Origin: Ailanthus altissimus
Lineage: Eukaryota; Streptophyta; Magnoliopsida; Sapindales; Simaroubaceae
Assembly: GCA_946807835.1 (NCBI GenBank)
Contig: OX327709.1
Location: 21,019,501 to 21,083,500, forward strand
DNA length: 64,000 nt
Reading direction: 5' to 3'
This document shows positions 1 to 11,640 of the stretch, piece after piece. The notes under the pieces were generated by a model, which had not been told where the DNA came from, did no database searches, and saw only the letters and a program-made list of their open reading frames with translations. A program made the translations under genes and the position numbers. Position 1 is the first letter of the stretch; each line of letters begins with the position of its first letter.

Positions 1-456
1 GCTCATCTTTTTTAGCTTTATTTTCAAACATACTTCGGCAATCAAAAACTGTTTTAGGTCATTTTTTATAATGTTAAAATTGATGATTCAAAATTATATT
101 TTAAATATAATTTTGAGTTAAAAATTAATGAGAAGTCGACACGAAATTTAGAACGTGTAGGACAAATAAGAAAAGGGCGAAACCAAAAAGCTAGAAGTAA
201 GAAAGAGTGTGAAAGCATAAGTGGAGCCATTTTTAGACTTTAGCGTAACAACGTCAAGGTGGTCAGATTAAGGTACCGGCCTTGGCAGAAAGTTGGTGTT
301 GCGGCACCAAGTAGTGGTCACAATGGCATCACAATGCCAACTCTCAAAAAACTTCTATTTTAAGCGCAATTTAATTAGTTTAAGTCAATTTTAAATTTTT
401 TTACATGTAGACTTCTATTCCAACAAGAAATAGGATTTTTAAAAATGGTTTAGAAC

Positions 457-3400
457 TGTTAAGATTTGTGCTTACATGCCATCCTTGTTTGTATGAATAT
501 TTATTTTGTAATATTTATACAATAAATATTTTGTTAAATTACTAATAAATTTTATTAAATAGTACTAAAGCTTGTAACACTATAGACATTATACGATCTG
601 AAAGAGTTCAGATCTGATTCAAATGAGTTTAGACTAGAGCTAAAAGTTAGCAATACTGATAGTTACAAATGCTAAGAGTTAACAAGTTATAAGAATTAGC
701 GAGATTTAAAGAGTTAAAACTCTGTCTATAATGGGATAAAAATCTTAGAGTTTACTCGTAATAACATAGTTGCAAAGAGTTACAAAAGGTGTTAGGAAAT
801 GTTATTGTGTAAGTTTGTTCTTAAACATTGTGTTTCTGATCTATGTTCATCAATGTAGATCTATCGGTGAATCACTATTATACAGATCAGTGTATGTCTA
901 TATCTGTATTGTACATATGATTATTCTTAGCAAACCATGAGTTTAGTGGAAGTTCGTATAAACATGTAGGTATTCAGTCAGGACTGGATACTGAACAGAT
1001 TCACAAGAACCTGTAGTAACCATTTATGCAACACCGAAAAGAATAAATATATATATATGTATAATATTCATATTTTATTTGTATGTGGATGACACTTAAT
1101 TTATGTATTGTTATTGGTATTGTTTGTATAGATTAATGACATACTATTACTATTGGGTTTATTTGCAAGACTTTAGATTTATTTTAGGGACCAAATTATA
1201 ATACTTTGAAAGTTTTTGGGGTTAATTTATAAATACTAAAAGTTAGCCTCTTAGTATAAAAATACACATTTTAAACCCTAATTTACTCATTTTTGGGTCG
1301 AACCACCCCTTTAGAAAGATAAAAGAGAGAAATAGAGGGGAGAGAAAAAGAAGAAGAAGAAGAAGAAGAAATTAGAATTTGGAGTTTTAAGAGGTATATC
1401 ATAACTATTTCTCAATTTATTGATATTAATTAAGTTAATTCCTTTAAGTTTTGATTTCTGTATAAATGAAAAATTGAGGATTTGATGTGAAATTTGTAAG
1501 ATATATTGAGAATTGATGATGATTATGTAGATAGTTTGATAAATCATGATGAATTGCAGAATTTTTACTTAATAGTCTCTTGATCCGAAAATTTTATAAA
1601 TTATTGTGCTTCGATTCTGGTTTTGAATTTTGAGACTATGAAACTATACATGTATAAAATCATTTGAGACTTTGAATCGATTAAAATTTTCAGAAATTGA
1701 ATTTGTAGTGAATTTACCAAAACGACCCGAAAATTCTAAAATTTTGTTTTGTGTTAACAGTATGATACAGTGACAAATAATTTTTTTGATCTGCTGAATG
1801 ATCTTCAAAAATTACGAATTTCTGAAATATGATAAATTTATATGTCTAATATGATATATTCAAAATTAAAAATTTAGATCACTATGGTTAAATTGTTATA
1901 ATTTTTTAAAGCGTATTGGCTCATTGCAATATTTGATTTACAGAGTTTTAAAGCTATGGAATAAAATAGTTTTAAAATACTTTTGGCAAGTATTTTGAAG
2001 TTAAATATTTATAATGGATTTAAATATGTGTCAAGAGTAATTCTGTGATATTTTTATAATTTTTGAGTTAGTATATGATTTTATAAAATTGGGAGACTGA
2101 ATACTGTTCAGTAAATATGTTGATCCCGTCAGAATAATAGTTTGGATTTGATGGTGTTTATGAAATGGATTGTATAAGAATTATGATTTAATATTCATAC
2201 ATAAGAAAGATATATGAGTTAAGAAAGATATATTCTGATTTTGGAGCTATTGGACATCATTTGATGTATAAGAAAATTTTGTTAAGTGTAAATGGTCAGA
2301 ATGACAAGTTTTGAGAAACCAAGTAATTAGACCAATTCGATGTGATAAGTACAATATGTATAATTTTGTAAGCTATTGAAGTGTTTTGTGTGAATTTTGA
2401 GACTTATGAAAGGATTAATCTCTATTGATAGGTTAAGGAGAATTAAGCCTTGTAGCCGAAAGTGTTAAGAGGTAAGTATACTAGACTTTTACTGAAATCA
2501 CAATAAACATAGTAATTTTTATGTATGATTTTGTAAATGTGGTTAGGAATATGTTTATGTTATGTCAAAGTATATTTTGATATGAAATGTGAAAGACATG
2601 TGTTTATGACTGTGAGCATGGACATACATGACATATATGTGTTTTTGAAAGTGAGCTTTCAAAATGAAATGTGGTTAACAAAGAAAGCTTTTGAAGTGTA
2701 ATATGTCCATGAGAAACATTTTGTATTTTGAGGATGCTTAAACTCACTATTGACTTAGTAGGTATCTTATGTGATTTGTAGAGACTTTACGTGTGGCATT
2801 TTCTTTGGGATTGGTATATGTTATGTGTTCCATATGTATGGAGGATCCTATTGGTACTTAAAGGAAGATTAAGTCATCACATTCGTGTGGTGGCGTATTG
2901 GTACATGTGAGAGGACTCACTGATGATTAGGGTAAAAGTTTAGTTCTTACCTTCGGGGATGAGCATTATATATGTGTAATTTAAACCTCACTCGTACTAT
3001 TTCTCTCATACGGTATGCCACCTACGAGTGACATTTGGCTCATTATGTGATATGTGATATGAAAATCCTACTAAGTATTTGTTGAGTAATGGTATTCCTA
3101 TTATATGTTTTAAAATAACGTGTAAGGGCTTACCTAACATGTAATTTGATAAGATTATGATTTTGATTTATCACGACATATCATACATATGCATTGTGTA
3201 TATACATGTATTTATAATTTGATATATAAAAATTAGTATGCTTACTGAGTTTTATACTCATTATACTTTATGGTGATTTCAAGTAAATAAGGTACATATG
3301 TGCTTAGCAGATTTGGCAAAGCTTCTGCTGTCCCATGGGTTCCCTAAATTGCTAGGTCGATGAGTGTTTCATTTATGGATACGCGGTTTAAGATATTTGA

Positions 3401-5167
3401 TTTGTCCCTATTAAATAAATACTTATGTATTTGTTTATATTTCACCAAATGTGGTCATAGATGGAACTTTGTGGTGTACTTACTAGCAACTTGCTAAGGA
3501 TTCCTATATTGAATTTAATTTTAAAATTTTATGTAATATTAATTATGAGTGCACATTATTGAATGAGTGTAAGTTATGTCGTGTGTCAGACCTTTTGGTC
3601 TGGGGCGTGACAGGACCCCAATAAATATCTTATGAATTCGTCAAAAGAAGGTTCTCTCGAATTGAGTAGTATTCGTAGTCCTTCAACCTAAGTGCCACGG
3701 TGGGCTTGTGGGTGATCCACCATACTTTGGTTCTACGTATATTAGAGACTTTTCATGGTCTGACCGCTACGTGTCCTTGGGTATGGTCTGATGCTTAAGA
3801 AGTTCGGTGTAGGTAGATACAGGGTCTGTTAGCTCATATAGGTGGGTTGTATATCTGATACTCCGAGATTGTATCTTACAAAGTCTTATGGCCATAAGCA
3901 ATGAACCCGGAAAAAGAGTTTCCCACAAGGTTGAACAATATAGTAAAAGTGTTTGTATATATTATTTATTAAGATACGAATCTAAAGATAAGTTCACGAA
4001 TGAGTTTATACAAATTTGACGGTGATGATCTATATTCCCCCATCTAGGATATAATAACAGAAGGATTATATAAATCTATAGTAACCTCAACATGTATGGT
4101 CTAACGAGCTGATTTGTAATATTTGTGACGTGTGCGTGTGGCATCGATCACGGACTTATGAAATAGTTCCATTTGACGAATCGGGCGTGAACCTAGGGAA
4201 TCCCAATATGAAATGTACTCTTTGTGCACTTTGACAACGTACCATATTGAATAATTCAATAAAGTAAAATTCAGTAATTTACTATGGTTAAGTTAACTAA
4301 AGTATATAGTTAAATAGTAGAACTCACTTTATGTTAACTTGGTAACCTAATAAGGACATAAATATAATTTTACTTAATGATTATTTCATTGTTAAATAAT
4401 TAAAATAAATAATTTAACTTAACTATGGTTAAAAGTTAACTATATGGTTAAGTTAAAGTTAACCTTACTTAATGGTTAAGTAATGGTTGACCTAACTATG
4501 GTTAAGTTAGTTAACTAGGATTAAAATATTAAAATATTTATTTAACTTAAGAGTTAAGTTAAACTAACCTAATTAGAGTTAAATGTTAACTATGATTAAG
4601 TTAAGTTAAATGTAAATTCAAATTATGTGAAATTAAAATGAAATTAAATTCATTTGTATATTTGCAAAATAAAATAAATTTAAGAAGTTAAGTTTTATTT
4701 TTGCGAAGTAATTTTGGCTAGCCATCAAAGAGAAAGAAAAAAGAAAAATTATTTTCTTAATTTTGAATTCATAATTAAATTTTCTTTTTATTAGGCTTAA
4801 AATCAATTAAGAAAAAATAAGATTTTGATTTATTGATTAAGTGTTAATTAAAAGAAAATAAAACACTTAAGTTTAATTTGTTAAACATTTGCTGGATTAA
4901 CATACTGCTATTCTATATAATCAATCCCACCATTGTTAATTATTAGGATTGATCAAAGTTTTCATTTTAGGTGGACTTCAAGAATTTTAATCCAAAGGCT
5001 TCAAGGATTAATTCTCATTCTCGATGTTAATTTGATTAATATATAATAATTGCGTTTATTATAAATTTCTATGCTTCCACTGTGTATAGATATGTATGAT
5101 ATATGTATATTTTGACGATAAGCACATATACCATATGCATGCACCCTTGATAAATCAACACTCAACA
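457..5167 (+). mobile_element. Solo LTR B (long-LTR copia family), itself split by LTR C
   Basis: It begins TGTTAAGATTTGTGC and ends CTCAACA, and a perfect duplication AGAAC flanks it (452-456 and 5168-5172). Without the inserted LTR C it is about 2.1 kb. It is homologous along its length, in opposite orientation, to the LTR at 58772-61030. For example, the stretch around 3685-3760 matches the reverse complement of 60370-60450. No internal region is present, so it is a solo LTR left by LTR-LTR recombination. A stretch at about 4260-4640 is full of GTTAA-type repeats. Confidence 0.9.
1012..3612 (+). mobile_element. Solo LTR C, copy 1 (about 2.6 kb)
   Basis: It starts TGTAGTAACCA and ends GGCGTGACA. 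The flanks are GAACC (1007-1011) and GGACC (3613-3617), a 4/5 target-site duplication. LTR B sequence resumes on the right exactly where the sister B LTR predicts. A second copy lies at 38319-40913 and aligns end to end. It has no coding capacity. It contains a (GAA)n tract near 1350. The length and the internal stretch resembling a 3' splice site followed by AGGTAAAT near 3280 look like long Ty3/gypsy LTRs, but superfamily assignment is inference. Confidence 0.85.
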
Positions 5168-5632
5168 AGAACTTTATATAAACCCTTGTAAAGTTATTAA
5201 ATTAGTGAAGCATTGAAGAAACAATAACAGAGAGAGAATAAAGAGTTTAGAGAACGCTTTAGTGTTGGGTGCCCAAAGAGTGTTATATAGGGGGCGCTTG
5301 AGTTCTGTTTGTGCAAGAAATTGTTGATAGATCATTAAGAAGCTCATTCTATTGTTGTATTCCTTGGTTATCTCTTGTTAGAGATCTTTATGATCTGGGT
5401 AATAAAAGAAACTAATATCCTGTGATCCACCGTAAATTTAGACAATTGTCAAACTATATAATTCACATGCCTTTTGTGTGATTATTTATCTCTATTGTAT
5501 TTTCTATTCTTATTTACTTGTGAGCAAAGTCTTCTGAGTGCACTAGAGTTTTAGTGTACTAAATTATCAATAATTAGTATAAAGGCACGTAAAAATCCCA
5601 ACAACTTGTAGTAGAACATACGTTATTCAACC

Positions 5633-6391
5633 ATGGTGACTCACAAGTATGAAATTGAGAAGCTTAATAGGTAGAATGATTTCAATCTGTGAAAGATGAA
5701 GATTATAGCTTTATTGGTGAGTCTAGTTAGATTGAACCATTGCAAAGACTCAAGCAACAACCAGTGAAGTGAAGAAACCTAAGACACCTAAATCTAAATC
5801 TGATCATGGAACAATTCAGAAGAAAGCCTACAGTACTATTGTTCCGTCATTGAGTGAAGAAGTTTAGAGGAAGGTTGTTGGAGAGAAGACTGCAATTGGT
5901 ATTTTGAAGAAGCTTGATGCCCTCTACATGATGAAGTCCTCAGCAAATCGTTTGTCAAGAAGAAGTTGTATCAGTTGTTCATAACTGAGACAACTTTAAT
6001 TAAATACCATATTGACGCCTCAACAAGCTTATTATTGATCTTAAGATGATTGACATTAAGATAGAATATAAAGACAAGAAAACTATCTAATTGTATTCTC
6101 TACCTCCGAGTTATAAGCACTTCGTAGATACACTAATGTATGACAGATAGACTTTAACGATGACTAATGTTGAGGTCTCATTGAACTCAAAGGAACTAGA
6201 AAAAATATTAGAGCTTAGTAGTACAGCAAGTTTGACTATAAGAGAAATGATTGAGTGTAAACATGGAAAGAAAGGTACAGAATAGAGGAGAGGCTGCAAT
6301 AGTCTGTGAGAATGATTATGAAATTATAGAATTCTTGATAGCTTCTAATAGGAAGTATGCTGGTGAATGAATTCTTGATTCTGGCTGTAAT
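5633..6391 (+). pseudogene. Copia gag and protease start, element A remnant
   Basis: A start codon at 5633 opens a typical copia gag beginning, in which an E-K-L-N segment is soon interrupted by stops. Further fragments in shifting frames resemble gag helices (around 5880-5970 and 6070-6240). At the end a Trp-Ile-Leu-Asp-Ser-Gly-type segment marks the aspartic protease active site just before insertion D. Stops and frameshifts are numerous, so nothing functional is made. Confidence 0.75.
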
Positions 6392-7994
6392 TGATAGGGG
6401 CGTAAAAATACTAGTATAATTTGTATCCAAATTTTATATATTACTCTAAATCATAAATATTTGGCTATTTAATTGTAGTTTTTGATTATAAATAGATGCA
6501 TGACAGAAAATTTGACGTATAGGAACAAACGGGAGGCGAATAGGACGTCAAACGAAGAATTTACGCTCAAAATACGAAAGGGGTACCAAGGCTGGGCGTC
6601 GTAGCGCTCATGATTGAGCGCCGTGGCACCCACAACCCAGCACCGCGGTGCTCGTGGTGGGGGAACAGTACCATACATGCCACCTAGGTATATGTCTATC
6701 CTAGATGGTACTCATAGTTGTTACCCTATGATCATGCATTAAATTATCCTAGGCTAAACACATGAATCCCTCCGTCGAGTTCATCATAGTTCCTCAATCA
6801 TTCAAAATATTGATCAGGTATAATGAAAATATTAAACACAAGATAGAATGAATCAATTGAATTTATCAAGTTCATAAACTGAAATTTAACACAATCTAAA
6901 ACAATGTTCACAAAACAATGTTAAAGATCAAACAGTGTTTTATGAATTTTTAGTTCATAAAATAGTGTTTTGCTACAGTAACTCGTGAACACTAATTTGA
7001 AGAAAAAAAACCTATAAATAGAAAGCCAAAACCCTAGGAGGAGAAATAAAGAGAGAAAAGAGGCAAAAACTTAGAAAGAGAATTCACAACACAAAATCAA
7101 TTATCAAAGCCAAAGATTGAAGAACCAAGATCAAGATTCAAGCTTCAAATCAAGATAGAGGAGAAGCACATTAAGGAGTCACTTTAATTAGTTTTTCTTT
7201 TCTTTCTTTATCATTATGTTCTTGTTCTTGTTGATCTTTATGAATTGGTTTGATACTTTTGATTTTGTGATGGGTTAATTTGTTCATCTAGGGTTAGACT
7301 ATGTGAACCTAGTATGAATTTGGATTGTGTTAAATTTCAGTTTATGAACTTGATAAATTCATTTGATTCATTCTATATTGTGTTTAATACTTTCATTATA
7401 CCTGATCAATATTTTGAATGATTGAGGAACCATGATGAACTCGACGAAGGGATTCATGTGTTTAACTTATGGTAGTTTGATGCATGATCATAGGGTAACA
7501 ACTATAAGTTCACTCTATGATAGACATATACCTAGGTGGCATGTATGGTATAATTTAGACTTGAACTTAATGAATTATATTCTGATTTGATTACCATAGA
7601 CATATAGGTGATTGTTAGAATGCGTAATATAGTCACTTGATCATTGACAGAGGCTTGTGATGAGATTAGTGTCTAAGCCAATCAGTTGGTATTAAAAGAT
7701 TAACTAAGTGGTTAATGAGTCTAATAAAATACTAGGGGACGAGTTAAAACCCTAGATTATCTTTATTTGTGAATTCTACTCTTTTCTTTTTGTTTAGTTA
7801 ATTGAGATAATTAGATTAGTTAAATAAATTTCAGATTTTAGTTTTCTGAATAAAAGTTAAGTATGTATAATTTTAGTATTTGATTTATAAAATTAGATTG
7901 CATAGTCTCTGTGGGATCGATATTTGGATTTAAAATCTTATATTACTTGATACGAAAGCGTGCACTTGTGCTTAGCTATTATAGCACCCAATCA
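6392..7994 (+). mobile_element. Solo LTR D (Ty3/gypsy-like) inserted in the copia protease
   Basis: It begins TGATAGGGGCG and ends CACCCAATCA. Flanks GTAAT (6387-6391) and GTAGT (7995-7999) are a 4/5 duplication, and the protease reading resumes directly after it. Near its end (7905-7990) is a segment with a 'GTCTCTGTGGGATCGA' core and 'GTGCACTTGTGC', typical of plant Tat/Athila-type gypsy LTR ends, giving a plus orientation. The lineage is inference. Confidence 0.8.
6669..7550. repeat. About 230-bp inverted repeat inside LTR D
   Basis: The left arm (about 6669-6898) is the reverse complement of the right arm (about 7321-7550), with a loop of about 420 bp. Matching landmarks include CATACATGCCACCTAGG on the left and CCTAGGTGGCATGTATGG on the right, and the segment around TTACCCTATGATCATGCAT. 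Most positions match by eye. An RNA crossing both arms would fold into a long hairpin. Confidence 0.85.
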
Positions 7995-8063
7995 GTAGTT
8001 TTCATATGAGTCCTAATAGATTCTTATTTACTAATTATAGATCTATTAGGGGTAGTAAAGTAC
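7995..8063 (+). pseudogene. Copia protease fragment between insertions D and E
   Basis: This 69-bp piece continues the protease motif after insertion D. It reads Ser-Phe-His-Met and the next residues in one open frame, then is cut by LTR E. Pre-integrase sequence of the same element resumes after E. Confidence 0.75.
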
Positions 8064-9743
8064 TGATACGTTCAAAATATAAGAGTTTATTCTTAAGTAT
8101 AGGATTGTTGAAGTAATAAATAACCCGGTGATAATGGGATCGATCCATAGGAAAATGAAATTAAAATTATAAATTATAAATTATAAATACTTTAAAGATA
8201 ATTAAAGCGGTATAAGATATTTGTAAATAATAATTCAATTAACCAATTAAAATAAGAGTTAATGTTAGGGAGATTCACTCTTGGCATATGAAATATGAAT
8301 ATATCAACTCTTTTTATAACTCAATTGGAATCCTCACACAAAAAAGGTTTCAATCGGAAGATATAACAATTAAAGTTCATCACCATTTATATATTAACTA
8401 ATATTTCTTTCTTTCAATTATTATACACCAAATCTTATAAATGAGTTCAAGTATTTATTATGACAATCTTTATATTTGTCTACAATAAATCAAGACTCCT
8501 ACTTTACAGGAAATGGTATCTACGCCAAATCTTATAAATGATTTCAATAATTAATTGTGTCAACTATAAAAATTACCTATAATAAATCAAAATACACCAC
8601 TTTACAAGAAAGGGTATTAATATTACAAACAAAGTAAATACATCATTTATAAATTTGCATAACTTAAGAACGAAATATTAAATTCATGAATAAGAGTTAA
8701 GTATATCTTATTACCTTGCCAAGAGTTTCACCCTTTCACCTTAGCAAAAATAAAATTACTTGGACATAATAAAATTAAAGAAAAGAAAAGAAATGGAAGA
8801 AGAAATAACATGACTTTAGAATAATAAAGAAGAGAAATAATACTACAAAGAGATAATACAAAAGATAAATATTTTAAACTAAAATTTAGCTCTCTAATTA
8901 TAAGTTTTAGCCATAAACATGCTACCTATTTATAGAAAAATATAGATAAATCGAGACAAATAAAGAGATAACCACTTGGAAGATAAAAGTCAAGAATGAT
9001 GGCAAATAATTTACATTGATTATCATTAATGCACTAACTTGCTTATCCAATTTAGAATTGATGTGATTCGAATTAGTTGTCACTCAAAACATCAAAGTTA
9101 TATATAAGTCTCTTATCTTTCCAAATTGAGTTGTTTCATACATAATAGATACGTATTTCTATAGTTATGGGCCAAATACTGATGATTGTTTGGATTAGGG
9201 CTATATTGCAGATCAGTTCTGTTTTAGGCCATTTTTACCCTCTAAACGCTCGAATTTGGAATGTCTTGTGAAATACAATATGTTAGCTCATTGAGTCAAA
9301 TCTTCAAATGATCAAGAATCACTCCAATTGAATTCTTAAGTAGAAAGCTATGCCCATTTTACCAAATCTACCATAAAACAATTAAAATCTAATTAGGTAC
9401 AATTTCTATAGTTATGGGCCAAATACTGATGACTGTTCGGATTAGGGCTGTATTGCAGATCAATTCTGTTTTAGACTATTTTTACCCTCTAAACGCTCGA
9501 ATTTGGAATGCCTTGTGAAATACAATTAGCCCATTGAGTCAAATCTTCAAAGGATCAAGAATCACTCCAATTGAATTCTTAGGTATAAAGTTATGCCCAT
9601 TTTATCAAATCTACCACAAAACAGTTAAAAGCTAATTAGGTACAATATTGTAAACATACTTAAGTTAGAGGGTTTAAAAACACTAGTAATACAAAATAAT
9701 GATATAAAATCCTTATTAAATATGTAATTTCAAGTATCCATCA
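8064..9743 (-). mobile_element. Solo LTR E (gypsy-like), reverse orientation
   Basis: The boundaries TGATACG and ATCCATCA are flanked by a perfect duplication AGTAC (8059-8063 and 9744-9748). Read on the minus strand, the sequence ends with a 'GGATCGATCCCATTATCACCGG' type segment followed by TTATTTATTACTTC, as in Tat/Athila-like gypsy LTRs. It has no coding potential. Confidence 0.85.
9155..9646. repeat. Tandem duplication of about 248 bp in LTR E
   Basis: Two consecutive units start TTTCTATAGTTATGGGCC at 9155 and 9403 and end near CTAATTAGGTACAA. They are highly similar, with small indels such as the loss of TATGTT in the second. Confidence 0.9.
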
Positions 9744-9748
9744 AGTAC

Positions 9749-10036
9749 TAATGAAAAATGACATAGCCTGTCAAGTTATGGGATTAATAATATAAGAATA
9801 AGGCTACATGATGAAAAGTTAGAGAGTTACTTAGTGTAAGACATGTTCATAGAGTTATGAGGAAATTGATATCCTTAGGAGTGCTAGATCAAGTAGAACA
9901 TTCATTCAAGGCAGAAAAAGAAATATTAGAAGTAATAAAATGGTTTATAGTGATAATAAATTATAAGAAGCACAATGGGTTGTATTTGCTTAATGAAAAT
10001 ACGGTGGGTGACTCAATATGTGTTGTTGAGAAAATG
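9749..10036 (+). pseudogene. Copia pre-integrase remnant of element A
   Basis: The fragment continues the element A polyprotein after insertion E. An open stretch from 9857 reads like the copia pre-integrase region, with a Ser-Leu-Gly-Val-Leu-Asp stretch followed by Asn-Gly-Leu-Tyr. It stops at 10037-10039. Degraded sequence to 10350 leads into the 3' LTR without recognisable integrase or RT. Confidence 0.7.
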
Positions 10037-10350
10037 TAGACCAAGAGCCAGCATTGGAGATTAACTTACCAAACTGAAAAAGGTAAAAAAAAATGTATAG
10101 TAGGTATGTTGTTGACAAAGATAAGATTTAGCCATCTGGGTATTGTGATAGAGTCAAGAGTGACATTGGAGATCATAATAAAAAGGTTACTCGATATGAG
10201 ATGCATTCAAATCTTAGGAGACCAAAGTCATAAACCTTCGTGGAGTTAAGTCGACGCAAAGACTTAATTGGGATTAATGCTAAGTGACTGAGCGTTGGCT
10301 TGGATGGATCTTGAAAAGCTTCTTAAGAGATTTTAAATCAATGATAGGTT

Positions 10351-11182
10351 TGTTGAAATTGATAATTCAAAATTATATTTTTAGTATAATTTTGAGTTGA
10401 AAACTAATCAGAAGTCGACACAAGGTCGAGAACGCATTGGACAAACAAAAAATTGATGAAAATGAATAGTCAAAAATAAGGAGAGGCGAGAAACACAAGT
10501 GGAGCCATTTCCAAGCTATAGTGTCACGGAGACAAGGTGGCCAAGCCGCAACACTGGCCTTGGCAAAAAGTTGACGTCACGATGCCAGGTTATGGTTGCA
10601 ACGGCGCTGCAGCACCAACTTTAAAAAAACTTCTGTTTTAAGCATAATTTGATTAGTTTGAGTTGGTTGATTTTTGATTCACTTACATGTAAACTCATAT
10701 TCCAATAAGAAATAGATTTTGTAAAGATAGTTTAGAGCCTATATAAACTCTTATAAAAGCCATTAAATTAGTGAATCATTGAAGAAACAACAAGAGAGAA
10801 TAAAAAACTTAGTAAGCGCTTGAATGTTCGGTGCTTGGTGCTTAGAGAGTGCCATATAGGAAGCGATTGAATACTATGTGTACAAGAGAGTGATAATAGA
10901 TCTTTTAGAAGCTCGTTCTATTATTATATTTTTTAATTATCTCTCGTGAGATATCTTTGTAATTTCAATAATAAAAAAAGTTCGAATCCCATGATCTATC
11001 ATAAACATATGCAGTTATCGAACTACGTAATTCTTATACTTTATGTTTGATTATTTTTCTCTATTATGTGTGATATTTTTTATTTTTATTTACTTATGAG
11101 CAAAGTATTATGTATGCACTAAAATTTTAGAGTGTCAAATTATCAATAATAAGTGGTATTAAGGCAGATAAAAAATTCAACA
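10351..11182 (+). repeat. 3' LTR of element A (832 bp)
   Basis: It starts TGTTGAAATT and ends AATTCAACA, so the ends are inverted repeats of each other. It aligns with both halves of the split 5' LTR and is uninterrupted, so it shows what the 5' copy looked like before insertion B. Confidence 0.88.
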
Positions 11183-11640
11183 TAAAACTCTTTATTATTT
11201 AGCTAACTTTTAAAATTTGGAATCTAAACTACTAAATCAAGTACAAACAGTTTTAAAAATAAATAAATAATATAATAATTAAAAATAATAATGAAACATT
11301 AGTTTGTATGTAAGATACACAAGTATACCTAAAATTAATATTATTTCAAACTTTGGCAATATAAACAAAATAAATAATACTACACTTTTCAAATCTTAAC
11401 ATTTGTTATTTTAAGTTATATGTTAAGTAATTATTAAATAGTAAAATAATATAACAAATAACTTTGTAAGATAAAAAAATTAACTGATAAATTATTTAGG
11501 ATACAAAACATTAACTTGACAAGTATAATCTTATTCGAAACAAACAAAAGAAAGGCACAAAAAAGGGAGAAATGAGTCCCAACAACGAATTTGTACATTT
11601 GAAAGGAGCTGGCAAAATCATCTTGCTTCTTTTCGGGGCA

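Larger units (their letters stand above)
72..5603 (+). repeat. 5' LTR of element A, split by solo LTR B
   Basis: The left part (72-451) aligns with 10351-10735 and the right part (5173-5603) with about 10736-11182 of the 3' LTR. Inserted LTR B accounts for the gap. A degraded primer-binding site follows the LTR at 5604-5617, matching about 8 of 12 bases of the usual initiator-Met type, and a gag start codon comes soon after. Confidence 0.85.
72..11182 (+). mobile_element. Element A: degraded Ty1/copia retrotransposon hosting nested insertions
   Basis: The ends are two related LTRs: 72-451 plus 5173-5603, and 10351-11182. Each starts TGTT and ends CAACA. The flanking pentamers are TATAA (67-71) and TAAAA (11183-11187), a 4/5 target-site duplication that is weak because it is AT-rich. 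Between the LTRs lie pieces of copia gag, protease and pre-integrase in the right order. After removing insertions D and E, only about 1.46 kb of internal sequence remains. No integrase core, reverse transcriptase or RNase H is recognisable, so the element was deleted internally before or after the insertions. The gag and pre-integrase wording resembles the Tork/TNT1 group, which is inference. Confidence 0.85.

Noticed and set aside
1311..1547. 78-codon ORF with a run of Phe residues
   Set aside because: It comes from a (GAA)n tract inside LTR C read on the opposite strand.
457..5167. LTR B as the remains of a full-length element with C as its interior
   Set aside because: C is bounded by its own TSD, and LTR B sequence is continuous across it when compared with the 58.8-61.0 kb LTR.
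9857..10039. 60-codon ORF as an independent gene
   Set aside because: It is a pre-integrase fragment of element A and stops where the degraded copia frame breaks.
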